Of a stretch of DNA of 64,000 bases, positions 9,201 through 21,950 are shown piece after piece. Position numbers and translations under genes: made by a program. The stretch spans positions 73,702,727 through 73,766,726 of the forward strand of contig NC_133900.1 of assembly GCF_964199755.1 (NCBI RefSeq). The letters run 5' to 3'. The DNA is from Larus michahellis. Taxonomy: Eukaryota > Chordata > Aves > Charadriiformes > Laridae. The notes beneath the pieces are model-generated. The model was not told the DNA's origin. It worked only from the letters and a program-made list of their open reading frames with translations, and searched no databases. The stretch's first letter is position 1; every line of letters begins with the position of its first letter.

Positions 9201-11108
9201 GTAGAGAGACTATGATGTATGGTTATGATGCAGGTTATCTTAAGGCACTTTTTGCTGACTGAGGGAGGCTTAAGCTACGTTTATAGACACAGCCAGAGTT
9301 TCACGCATCATCTTGCCCATTTTCCCTGTCTGGATTACGCATCTGAGAATTTAGCATGGTGGCTGTTGTGAATCTCAATCTAGGAAACAAACTCTGCGCT
9401 ATGGAACCAAATCAGCATTATGAACCCCATCTCTGTAGCTCTTTGCATCCCAGCAGCCAATTCTCATTTTTTAATCTTAAGTCTGGTTCCTCAGCCAGTG
9501 AGGCAACAGAAGTGATCAGGGTAGTCACAATGATAATAAATGCAGATCCTTGGTCTAAATGTATTTGCCTGAAGATGTTCATACAGATTAAACTGATTTT
9601 TAAAAAAAGACATAAAACTCAATAATTATTAATTAAAATTTGCTTAGCTGGAGTGCAGAAGAGGAAAGGAGTACTTTTCTGTTATATGGCAACTCTCTTG
9701 AGCAGGAAGGACATGAAAAAGCACTCGAAATTAATATTAATAAGAATGTTCAGCAGCTGATTTTATTTTTTTCCAGCAAATATGGAAAAACTAATCAAGT
9801 AATAATACATAAAGGTCAGATCATTTCATCACTGTCTATTCCAAACAGGAGTAATTATATTAAAGAGTAAAACACGGAATGAATGTAGAAATAGGCAGCT
9901 TGAGGTTAAACGGCTGGGTCACCATTATTGAATGTTTTGTTGGGTTATTTTTCATTTGACTACATGAATAAGCGGTTCTTCAACAAAAGTAACAAGTAGG
10001 CAAAAAAAATAAAGCAATAACTTAAACCTTGTTTCATGTGATGCAGAAAGTGCGTATATCTTAATTTTTCAAAAGTTAAACTAACCTGAGACCAGCTTCA
10101 GAGTTGATACAAGCTGTATTCCAAATTTTCTTATTAGCCTGACAGGCATAATACTTACCCAATTTCAAGGTTTAAATAAAGTAGCTATGAACACCTTTCA
10201 TAGAAAAGATGTAATTCTTTTATCTAATGTTAAACTCAGTTTCTCACAAGGACAACTCTCCTGACTCCCTCAATTGTTTCTGTTTCTAGTCACTGCAGCT
10301 GGCTTACCTTTACTTTCCACCTTTTCTCAAGAGCTGATAAGCTCAGTTCTGACCTGTGTATTTCATCTTTTAGCCCAGATTTTACACCTGACACCACAGG
10401 GCATCCTGACACATCTGTAGTCCAGCCAGATAATATAACCTGTGCAGAGTTCACATTTCTGAAAACAAGAAATAAAGAGGTCACACTTCCCATTTGTTTA
10501 AAACCTATTCTAGGAATGCAACAGAAGAGCGCAAAGGACAGAAAATTATACTAGAATCAGTTGAATTTTTAACATCACTTTCTTGGTAAGCTGCTTCTTA
10601 CCTTCTTGTTTCTTCTGAGCATGGAGTTAAAAAAAAAAAAAAACAACTCAAAACAACTGCAAGTCTGAAATATGATGGTATTACTGTGATGAACAGTAAA
10701 AAATCTCTTTCATTGGAGTGAGCAAGTGACCACCTGCAAAGGAAAGAACCGCACATTTTCTTATCATGCCCTAAAACTCTTCTCCAGCCAGGTCTGGTTC
10801 CTGAAGTCTACAGTTAATCCTATCACAGTGGTGGGCAGTGGTATATATGAAATGGGAGGGGTGACACCCTCCCACTGTTTAGTGGAAGCTTTAGCACCCA
10901 GTTTGGGGTGTCTAGGATTTCATTAAATAAGGTGTATACCTGCAGTGAGATGCGCCTATCAATTATGTGGATAAGAAAATCCAAGGTTTTCCCCAGCATT
11001 GCCTGTTTGGCACACCCACATTGAACAACATGGCTGTGCTGTGACCACTGGAAACTTCCAGCTTGTGGTCTGTTAGCATGCAACAGTTCAGTGGCACAAA
11101 CCTTTTGT

Positions 11109-11142
11109 GAGTTCCAAATGATTCTGAGTCCCAAATGATTCT
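11109..11142. repeat. 17-bp tandem duplication
   Basis: Two adjacent copies of GAGTTCCAAATGATTCT and GAGTCCCAAATGATTCT, one mismatch in 17. This looks like a local slippage-type duplication. Confidence 0.9.
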
Positions 11143-14100
11143 TTAATAATGGAACAGTCAACAATTCACACAAAAGACCCATTCCCTGAACTTAAGCACT
11201 CTCTAAAAAGATAAAATAAATCCATAAAATTAAATTTTATATTTTTCCAGGAACCTGAAAGACCTTTCTTTTCTTGTGTGTGTACAACAGGGCAGGGACT
11301 TAATTAAAAACTTGTGTTTTCATTTTTCCCCAGTTGCATTGCCTTTTTACTTCTGATTCTGGAAAGAATATCAGAATCTTTCACACTAGGCATTTTTCTT
11401 CATAAGGAGATTTAGGGGATACCTTTCAAGAGTCTGCAAAACTTAGTGGGGTTTTTTTTTTTTTAAATCAGCTTTACTTTGTAGTCTTTGCCTGAAAAGT
11501 ATTCCTTAACTCCTCTAGGCTGTTCTGACTGTCCTCTTCTAACTGCCGTTCAGTACAGACTTGGAGCTGAAGCTGTGCAATCAAGAGAGGGAACCGTCAC
11601 ACACCAGTTCACCCTGAGGTGAGAAAAGGTCCTAGCCTCAGGGGAGGAACAGTAACAAGCTCCAAAGCTAGCACCAGAAAGACTTGTTCCTGTTCACAGG
11701 ATGCCGAGTACCATGGGACAACAGCTGAAACTGTTAAACCAAACCCAGAGATTACCATCATTCAGAAGTATCCCCAGCTGATGTCTTTTGTTGATTGCTG
11801 TATTCCAAACAGCAGCTGCTGGGAAGAGTTCTCTGGGGTGTCTCATCTCCCATCCATCTAAGTGAAGCATGAAAAAAAAACCTATCTGTAAGGGCTTCTT
11901 GAGGGTGATGAAAGAATCCAAGATGTCTACCAGAAAGATTTTATACTTTAATGCTCTTTGAGACTCCCCCCCCCCTTTTTTTTTCTCCTAGAAAAAGAAT
12001 TCTGGATCTCAAGACATGCACTTCATGCTTGTAGAATTCCTCTTCCCTCACATACAATACCGCCTGTAGCTCTGGCAGTGCTCCAAAAAGCATATTAAAA
12101 TGACATTATTTCCACCCCAACGGCTAAACTACTGCAAATATGTTCACAAGGAAATCTGTAGTAGCAGTCACTGAACAATCTAGCAGAATAACACCAGATA
12201 ATGCAGTTTGTTCCATTCTTTCTTTAAGCTATAGCTCTGTATTAAGATTTACGTGGGCTGGAGAGGGTAGATTAGATTTCTTGCCTGTCAACCTTTACAA
12301 TATCCTTTCAAGATTGAAAGGTTGCTTTTGGCCAAAGCAGTGTCACACTGAGGTTTGCTTCATCCTCTGCTGGGGCAAATGCTTGATGGTTTGTGTTATG
12401 TCATGAAGAATGGAAAGGTAATTTAAAAGGCACAAAGGCAGCTTCTAGAAAGCCGCATTATGACACAGACATCCACCCTATAGCAAGTTTGAGTTGTAAG
12501 GTTTTAAATGCTCATGATAGCGTACATAGTTTCAAGGCAAAGATTAATGATTTCAGACTGCCAAACTTAATTAAAGGTTGGGATAAATGTTCTCCATTAA
12601 AATTCATCAATCCATTTGGCTGAGATGGGAGGAATTTCAGTCATGTCTTTTTTAATTGCCTGTAGAAAGAACTGAAGAGATAGCAAAGTTAAAACTGTTG
12701 AAACAGATACATGGTGTCTAAATATTGTTCAGGATCTTAATCATATTAAAAGAGGAGTACAATTAATTCCCCAGCATATTTTTAACCTGAAAAGACTCTT
12801 AAGCATAGCTGAAGTAGAATGAGTAGCAGTCTGCTGCAGGTAGATATGTTCCTGCTTGGGTCTCTCAGGAACTTCTAGGCAGTACTAATTCCCACAACGC
12901 AATGAGGACTCTGGTCCTGTCCAGGAAAACTAAGATGCTGATAGTCCATTGGTTTCAATGAGTATGCTCATGGATAAAATTTCTTATACTAGTAAAATTT
13001 AGTGCATATTAGCTTTACCAGCTCAGCAGTTTGCGGGAGCAGCCCAGCTTTGTGATTTACATCACTTTTAAACCTTTGTTTCTTTGTAATTTTCTGTGTC
13101 ATTACTCTTCAACTTGAAAGAATAACCAAGCCTTGAATGATACCCTCCCACCTTGTGTTCTTCCACAATGATTTATTCTTTCTTTAACCAGTTGTTTTGT
13201 GAGCCATTCACTCTGAATACCAATGCACCGGTCAAGGAGAGGAATGGATGAGGTTCAGAGGCTTCACCCATACATTGCATTTCACAGGCAGTGCAGCTCG
13301 GTCACTGGCTTCCTATGAAGGAAACAAAACCTGGGATTAACAGCCACCTGTAAATTCTGGGTTTATTTTATCCACTGTGCCAGGACCAACTAGGGAGAAA
13401 TGAAGTAAGCTGCAAAACATCAGTAACATGATGGGAATCAAATCTGCAATGACAGACTTCACAGCTTGTTAAAAGTTTCCTGGATTCCTGAACTAATAGG
13501 GAACAAATACAGTGCCGTTGTGGTGTCAATTGGAAATGAATCCTGAATATAGATCTTTTCAGTTGCCACTGTCAAGAGAAATAAGTTTGTATTCCAGAAG
13601 CACACTAGTGGTATGAATTTCTGAGATCTTAGGGAATATTTATATTCCAGATAATACTATTTTTCCTTCTCACTATTCCTAGTAGAAACTCAGAGTGAGC
13701 TCAGAGCAGATGATGAGAAGGGCTAGCATACTTCAGGAAAATATAAAGACAAACATAACAAAGCAGTAACCGTTCAACTCACAACAATCATCCTGTCTCT
13801 TCTCACCAATATGACATGGTCTATCAGAGAAAATTGCTCTTTGAGGAAATTTTTGCACTGGATCAATTCAGCGAGTCAATTTCAAATACCAAGCTAAAAA
13901 ATTCCACCTCATTCTTGAGTGTCTCATCCCAGTGGATCTTTCATCACACCAATACTGAAAACATACTGCAACAGAAATCTTACACTGTTCTTTTCCCAGA
14001 ACCCTATAATCCTAGATGCAGTTTACACTGTTCTGCCCTTTAGATGGCACCAGGGAAATATCACTGCCAGAGACAAAACAGGGAAACGTGGCCCATGTCC

Positions 14101-14859
14101 AACCCCTGTCCTTCTCTGGGTTTGATCTCCTTAATCTTTTACAGGAACAGGGATGCTTTGTAAGTAATACTGCTCTAGCTTCCGGAACAGGAGTAGGCAA
14201 GAGGAGACAGAAACAGCGTGAGTCAAGTCTGTTCTCATGAATAACAGGATACTGCACTGTCACTGCTGGCCTCTGGACATCTTGCAGTGTGACACGGGTA
14301 CAGTATTGTTACACCACCCACTATGAAACACTGTGGATTGTAATTTTTTTATTTTATTTTAGTGCCTTCAAAGTACCTGTAAGCACTCCAGTTAGTCAAA
14401 AAATAGACATTAAATACATACCGTAAATTACTTTTAAAGAGGTTTTAGTATTAATTCTTCAGGTCGTCATTAAGAGCAAGTGCAGCACTGGCAAAGAGCA
14501 GCAGAGCAGCCAGCAGTGTCCTCGGTATCAAGTGTTTGCTTTTCACATCTGCAGAAGACAGAAGCAATTAAAATAATAGGTCAACTCCTGAACTGCTTCC
14601 TCCTCTCAGAGGGTAACACAGAACAAAGGACCACCCAGGAACACTACTCATTAAGTTGTCCAATTTAAAAGTTATTTTTCTTTCTCAAAAGGAAAGAGAA
14701 AATTGACTTTTTTTTTTAAATTGGTTTACAAGTCACTCTTTCTCTTGAGGTAATACTTCTGCTTATACCTTCCCTCCTCCCACAGCAGGATAGCTATTAA
14801 GCTACTATTTTATTGGAAACAAATACTTCTTTTAAAGAAAAGATTAAATATTAAACTTC

Positions 14860-14877
14860 AATCATCTGCAGATGATT
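14860..14877. repeat. Perfect 18-bp palindrome
   Basis: AATCATCTGCAGATGATT equals its own reverse complement, with a central PstI-type CTGCAG and two CATCTG E-box-like halves. It may be a dimeric transcription-factor site or chance. Confidence 0.85.
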
Positions 14878-16839
14878 CAGACATGTATTATTTAGGCGAG
14901 CGTATTACATGGGTTTATTGCAGGACCTGATGTTTTTAGGGACTTTTGTACAGCTTGTATTTGGAAATCCAGGCGCTCCAGATCACAGAGAACAAGTGCA
15001 AGAGGACCTGCTGACGACAACCTGTTGTTTCAGGGAACAACGTCAGCACCTGACGCTGCAGGAGAGGACTTCTGGCTCAGCAGGGACCCCGCTGATCTCA
15101 CTGCTGCTCTGCAGGGCCCATCAGGTCACGCTGCTGTCATGACAGATGGCTAATTCTTTTCACCATATTTAAAATGGGAATAATGTGGTTTAGATTAGTT
15201 TTCATAGGACTACACAGAACCTCTTACATTTTTTATAAATTTCAAATTTTTTATATGTCAACATTTTTTATAAGTTTCAGGTTTGCTGTATTTGTTCCTT
15301 AGTTGCTGTGGGTTTTTTTCTCATTCAAATGATTACAGTGATGGAGAGTTCAGCACAATATTGTGGAAAGGGATTAAAAAATACGGAGCTCTGTACTGAA
15401 AACATGAATCCAATAAACACTCATTAGGATGCATAATTTTGCACTTAATAGTGCAAGCAAATGGAAAGTCAGTATTTCCCATGCCTTCCAGTTACAGAAA
15501 TGATTACCATAACACATTGCAATATTCAAGAACTCTGGAGCAGGGACCTGGGAAAACTTTAGGCACTAATAAGCCAAACCCGATTTGGAACAAATACACT
15601 TTGGTTGAAATTCTTTAATTAACTAATATTTACCTATATCCATCTGCTCTTGAGTCATCTTTTACAGAAATTATGTAGAAGAAAAATAGATATATTTGAA
15701 ATCTAGATAGGGAAAAAGTTATTCCCATCTATTAGCTGTTCTTCCGCTGAATATAAGCTCCAGAGGGCTCTTCTGGATCACATGGAGCACAGAAGTGTTC
15801 AGCCCACATCGTCCTTTGGTTTGGTTAGGTTCCACTGAAATCACTGAGAATGCATCAGTAATGAATCAGACTGACCTTATTCAAGTTGATTATACTTTCC
15901 TGTAGTAATTGCATTTTCTTGTAAAAACGCTGCCTGTAACATTTGTAAACACAAGACAAACTGAATTGTCCTGAATGCACACCGACATCAAGGAAAAACT
16001 TTTCAAAATGCTTAATTTCTATGCTAAAGCTTCTGAGAAGATCTCAATAGCAAAATGCATACAAATGAAAATGAGCAAGCTTTTTTTCTTAAAATAAGAA
16101 GCCCTTTATCCTCCCAGGAATGTATTCTCTGTTGTTCCAGAGTCTTGGCTTGCAGACAACTTGGTTTTCCTTGCAGTTTTTTTACAATTTTCCTGCTGCT
16201 ATATTCATCCATCCTAACCTAACGTTTAAATGTTGGTATAAGAAGCTATCAGTCTTTCTGACAGTAATCTGAGATCTCAGTCTCCTTAATCTACACTGAG
16301 CGAGCTCCAGTGGAAACAAAATGAATGCGAACAGCTACCTAGGTATCTTCTTTTTTATTATTCCCACCCACAACTACATTGTGGGAATGACATGCAAGCT
16401 TTAGAAGTCACAAGTGAGAATCTCTTCTGTTCTCTGTAGCTATGAGCGATCAACTAACTTTGAGTTTATTTGTATATATTTGTCTTTAAATTAAGAAATC
16501 AGAGTAGGCCCACAATAGGAGCCTTGAATTAATGATGAAATTGGGGAAGTATGTGGGTGTTAATCATTCTTCCTCCCAGCGATCATAACAGTCATTGTAG
16601 TGGCAGAATAAAGCTGTGAAGGGAGGTCCCAATTCCAAAGGAAAAGGCAGCGATGCAGCTGGCTTGGGACACGCTTGGAAAGGATTTTGGAGGCCAGTGC
16701 AGACACCTTAGATTTCACTCTATGTTCAGTGCCTATCAGTGCCTACAGCGGGTATATATTGTTGCATTATAGAAGAAAAGACAACAGTGTCAAGGGTGAG
16801 GTCCTAGGTAGAATCATAGGGTCAATTTCTGTTCCTGAC

Positions 16840-16965
16840 CTGGATTATTTTTTTGTTGCACGAGTCTGGACACACAGCAATTCCTCTGGCTCTCAGTTCC
16901 TCTTCTGTTATGATTCCTACCCACAGGGGTATTATGAGAATTAAATGTGTTGTATTAGAGTTCAT
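16840..16965 (+). mobile_element. MIR-like SINE fossil
   Basis: The order and spacing of blocks match the conserved core and 3' half of MIR: CTCTCAGTTCCTCTTCTGT, then CTACCCACAGGGGTATTATG, then AGAATTAAATGTGTTG. In MIR these are the CCTCAGTTTCCTCATCTGTAA block, then the CCTACCTCATAGGGTTGTTG block, then AGGATTAAATGAG. Avian genomes keep only sparse, very old MIR copies, so this is an ancient amniote insertion. The 89-codon open frame overlapping it (16675-16944) is taken as chance. Boundaries are approximate. Confidence 0.7.
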
Positions 16966-18091
16966 TTGGACAGTGGGCAAGTTTCTGCATACTCAGATGG
17001 AAAGAAAAGGCAGCTAAGAAAAGAATATATCCCCTGTGACCAGTAATTTCAACACAGCATCGTGGCTTATGACCCAGCTGGTCTGTTCCTACATCTCTAC
17101 AACAGTATTCCTGCAGTACTGACAGGAATTTATTCCTTACTTACCTAGTGAGAAATCCCAAGACAGCACATGTTGCATGGTAATTACATTTTCCTCAGTG
17201 GGATTACTGAATGACATATTGTGATATATCAAGAGGCAACTGTGAATTTAACTTGAGTCAGCACAGTAGACTTTGCCCAATACAGTAGGTTTCCAGATGA
17301 ACATAGTGTGAATGGAAGAATAAAGGCAAGTTACCGCATACCTCACAGCATCGTGCATCCTCTGTCAGCATTAGCTTTCAAAACACATGGTTCTGGGCTA
17401 GCTTGGGAAAACTTTATGTATTCATTATTTATTTATCTGACATTTTCACTTTAATATTTAAGAACATACTGTTTCCAGAATGGATTCACAGGAGAATACA
17501 ATGATACTAATTTGTCAGAAGAATCAGGCATGTCAGAATAGAAAACTTACTTTATCTTTCTGTTTACTCTTTGATGCTACTAAATGCCTGTTTCTTGCGA
17601 GTAGCATAACAGGTAAGCAACACGCACGACTATTCTGTAAATAGGCTATTTAATTTCATCAAATTTCAGATCATTATTTGCCCAGGTTTTTGAAAACATG
17701 ACAACATGCAATAGTAGAAAGCTCTGCTGAGGTTTAAAAGAGATGGGCAAATTTTCATATGTATCCTTCCACGGTCTCATTGTCTTTTGCAAGAAATTGT
17801 AAGGGTGATATTTGGGGAGGAAGAAGCAATAGAGACTGACACAAATTCTGGGTTTTGTCTCACATATTTACCAGGGCAGTTAGCATGAGCAGAAACTCCC
17901 TCCTGCGGAAAAGATTTTTTTCTTTACGTATTTGTGGAAGAGTTTTAGTGCACCCTAACAAATCATAGCCTTCATGCAAAGCGTGCAGATTCTAAGTGGA
18001 AGAAGTCTTCCCAGACCTGCCGTTCTCATTCCTAGAGTGGACACCTAACTTCACTGGCTTCTCTGTCGGTGTCATGCCCAGTGTTCTCCTT

Positions 18092-18115
18092 AAAAAAAAA
18101 AAAAAAAAAAAAAAA
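18092..18115. repeat. Poly(A) tract, 24 bases
   Basis: Uninterrupted A run after GTGTTCTCCTT. No poly(A) signal or recognisable processed transcript sequence precedes it and no target-site duplication is evident, so I class it as a mononucleotide repeat rather than a retrocopy tail. Confidence 0.95.
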
Positions 18116-21100
18116 TGTCCATAACAACTCTGCATTGCAGTTTCAGCCCTTTGGCTTCTTGGGTAAGTTACGCCTTATGCTGGGAGCAACACTTTTAAAG
18201 TCAGCCATCCCAGGGGGGCGCAAGAAAGTAGATACTGAGCTTTTGTTCCTGGGTGAGCAGGTCAAGTACTTCGATTCCAAAACATTGCTACTGATGTGCT
18301 GTAATGAGACCTGAGCATGGTAGTGCCACGTATCTTTGGTTGGTACCAGAGTCTATTCACCAGGGAGGTAATGCATGTTCCTTAAAGTGCCAAGGAGGAA
18401 AGTTTTCCTCCCTCCTGTAAATAACTTGTTTGAAGGATTGTCATCTCTCTATCTCTCCGTTAATGCTATCATACAAAGTCTATGCAGATATTTCTCCAAG
18501 GTTAGGAAGATAAAGTTAGGCAGTATGAAGACCTTGCTTTATAATCTGTTACTCCTTAAATTTAAAACAAGGAGCACTTCTTCCCCTAGCAGTCCTTTGC
18601 CTCATGATTCAAGCATTACCAGACCAGTTGCACAAAGTAATTTAGAGCCACCTAAAAACTGCGTGGATATTAGATGTGGTTTGGTGGATAAAATTGCTCC
18701 TCGGCAATGTCCTCTTGTCTCCAGGACATTATTTCTCCTATGTTCACTATATGACTTTATACGACATTTCCAAATACCTACTTCCTTTCACATAAGGGTA
18801 AGTCATTTTGTGTCCTTTGTTTTACATCCCATAATCCTTTTTTTCCTCAGGTTATTCTCTTATATGATACCCTTAAACTCAATGGCCATTTTACTTATTT
18901 TCAAGTTAATGAAACAGCACGTCATATGTCATTCCAAGTACCAACCTGTATAAGGATCCGCCTTATGCAGTCTGGAAATGCATGCATGGCTGCCTTGCTG
19001 CTTCCTGGGTGTATTTTCACACGTCACTGAGAAAACTTAGCAACTGATGAGTAATGTCATGCTTTGTAATGCAAGTAGTCCAATTCGGAGTCATACTTTT
19101 CACTACACGTTGATGTTGGATCAGAACCCCTGCTCACCAACACTTATAAATTGGCAGTAACCAGTCTGAAATCAAGCCAGCCAGCTCCAGATGAAAGAAA
19201 GAGGGCAAGCAGACATAGTGTATTTTCAAAAGCCAACTTCTGCATATATAATCATTCCAGAACAAAGCATCTTTCGGATGTTGGATGTAAAATAATTGTA
19301 ATTCAGAGTGTTATTCCCAAATCTCCTCATTTCTCTGTAATTTTTGCTCCTTACAGCATAGCCATACTGGTTTTTTATACTGTGAATTATTTTCTATTAA
19401 TTCTGTTATCTTGGCTGTTTTTACATCTAAGCAATCTTATCTACACCTAAGTAATCTTACCTAAATGTACCTGCATCCTGGTTATTTTAATACATGCTCT
19501 CACTCACCTTTCTGGTTGTTTATGGGCCCACAGATGGGTCCATATCAAATAAGCCTTCTCACAGAGGTCACCTGTGGAAACATTTGTACATTCCATCAAT
19601 AACTGAGCCTTGTGATCCCTCCTCAAGGATACTCAACACCTTGGAAAGATGTGCTGTAAATAGCTGTTGAACAACACTGAGCTAAGGGAAGAACAGTAAA
19701 TGATTTAAACTGAATTCCTCTCTGAAAAGAGCTAGGAGTAAACAAATAGGTTCAAGATGCTTTATCACACAAGATGCTTTGCTGGCATAAATTATTTCTC
19801 ATCAAGTTCCCAGATACTCCACCTGAGGCAAGTTTTTAACCAACGTCTTTGAGATAAGGCCGGAGATAAAATGCTTTGACCATTCAACCTGGGCATTATT
19901 GCAGACCTGGAACAAACAAATTCCTGGAGAGGCAGTGTATTTTCCACAGTATGACTTCTAGTAGATAGGCAACTTCTATATTGCTTTCCACATCAGTGCC
20001 ACAAATGAATTTTCATGCGAGGCTGAGTGAAAATATGTTACAAGAAGATAAATAAACACACATTTTCTGATGTCGGCAATCCGGCTCATTTTCTTAGAGT
20101 TGGGTTTTCCATTGAATGTGCAGCAGTAGGCAGTCACCAAATAACCTTTTTTTCAGATTCAATATCTTCTGACACACGAGATATGCATGATGGGGAGGCA
20201 AGCTGAGGGCACACTGGGTGTCTGATTCGTTATCATGGAGGTGAGCAAACCGAACACCTGCTTGGCAGATGAGAAGGGAGACTTCTGGCAGACAGCAGGA
20301 AGATACCCAGCTGGAGTTTAGTTATGCACTTGCTGAAACTGGCCTGCACTTTGAGAGTCACTTTGGATGGCATTCGATAGTTTTTATCTAGTTCCAGGTA
20401 GAAAATTATGACGTTTTAAAATGACACTGGAAGGAAGAAAAGCAAATGATGAGTGAGCCTTCAGTCCAGACAGCGAGGCATAGCTTAGACCCCGATCAAC
20501 AACAGCGCTTAAAAAACAAAAAAAAACCCAAACAAACCAAAAAACATCTTCTCTCCAGCACATTTCTGATTTTTTGAGGGTGGAAGGTATGTTCCTCTGA
20601 AGTGGAGTATAAGCATCAAGCAAGAATATGTTTCTCACCTTAGCAAGGGGGGATGTAATACCTTGATAGCAGACGTAGGCAATTTCTCAGTTTCCTTGTA
20701 GTCTTGATACACCCAGACAGTCTTATTGACAATTGCATTCACAGAGTCAAATGATAAAAGCATATCAGAGGATCAGTGAAATGTGTTTCAGAAATGATCA
20801 ACAAAAACCGTATGTAAATAATAAAATAATATACCTAGAGCATGCCAGAACAGGATACAAATACTAGACAGTGTATTGTATACAATCTATCATAGTACAA
20901 TCAAATTTTAAAAAACAAATTACATTTTTCATTAAAGTGAAAGATGGTTTCTGAGGAAAGATATCTCTCAGAAGATCCAACGTTTAAAATGAAATACAAA
21001 CCAATTGCTTTTTCATCCATTTCTGTTAACAGATTAAATCTCTGTTACCTGGACATCTGTAAGCACAATATAATCTGAAGAGGAATACGAAATGTAGGAT

Positions 21101-21735
21101 TCAACTCCTGTTAAAAAAAAAATAATTCTAATTTAAATTGATTTTCCGCCTCACTTCAAGTTGTTTTTACTTTATGAAATGTTTTACTGTCTGTGTTTAG
21201 CTGAATGGGAAAGGATGGCCAAGAAGACTTCACTTCAAAATAGAGCTCTCTGCACTCTGCTGTCCCATGGCTCCCATCTCCCACCCCCATCCCTTCCTTG
21301 CTCTATCAGCAAATGATAAAAAGCCAGAACCTGTGTTTCAAAAACTGGTGCTGAGGTCTTCAGCCCAGGTAGCTGCATAGTTCGGAGTCTGAGCAGGAGG
21401 ATTTTGGCAGAAGTATGATGGGGAAAACACCATCCTGAAGAGTGCTTCATAAATTCCTTTATTTATTTAGTGATTAGCGTTAACATAAAGGTCAGCAAAA
21501 GGCTTAGGTTACGCTGGGGACTTGGCATTAGCATTGGAGAATGGAATGGGATAATCTAAAGCTTCACTATACTCTCTACTGCTAAATAGGTACTGCAAAA
21601 GCAAAATTTGCCGAAATCTTCCCAAAGATGAAAACCAAAACTGTAGTGCTCCACCATGACTGTGAACAGAAGGTATTAGCTTTGGAACTGAAACAAATTC
21701 ACAACTCTACTCTAGAGCTGCCTTGCTCTAGAAAA

Positions 21736-21790
21736 TGTTTTGTAAACAGACAGTGCCAACTTCTTGTTTCGTAAACCAGACAGTACCAAC
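21736..21790. repeat. Imperfect tandem duplication, period about 29 bp
   Basis: TGTTTTGTAAACAGACAGTG... (21736-21760) and TGTTTCGTAAACCAGACAGT... (21765-21790) are two near-identical copies differing at a few bases and one indel. Confidence 0.85.
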
Positions 21791-21890
21791 AACAGAGCAT
21801 GATATTAAGCGGAGTGTTCTAAAATTTATTCTTTGCTTTGCTACTATTTCTACATACAGATACAAGATTTTAAAAATGTAAGAGTAACTG

Positions 21891-21950
21891 TAATCAAAAT
21901 ACTGTGATTCAGTTTCTATCTAATCAAAATACTATGACTCAGTTTCTGTC
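21891..21950. repeat. 30-bp tandem duplication
   Basis: Two directly adjoining 30-bp units beginning TAATCAAAATACT, at 21891-21920 and 21921-21950, differ at only three positions. It lies about 100 bp from the duplication at 21736-21790 and has almost the same period, but the units are unrelated in sequence. Confidence 0.92.

Larger units (their letters stand above)
8791..16839. other. Intron 3 unique sequence with small structures
   Basis: No supported gene. It contains a possible tRNA-headed SINE relic (9095-9200), a 17-bp tandem duplication (11109-11142), a perfect 18-bp palindrome (14860-14877), and a TGACG/CGTCA cluster in a small GC-richer patch (14990-15140). Longest open frames (about 120 codons, for example 10823-11182 minus) lack recognisable domains. 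Confidence 0.5.

Noticed and set aside
15885..15905. Start of GABRB exon 4 (GATTATACTTTC, encoding DYTF)
   Set aside because: A stop codon follows two codons later and no acceptor tract precedes it.
18092..18115. Tail of a processed pseudogene
   Set aside because: No upstream poly(A) signal, no coding similarity and no target-site duplication; processed pseudogenes are also rare in birds.
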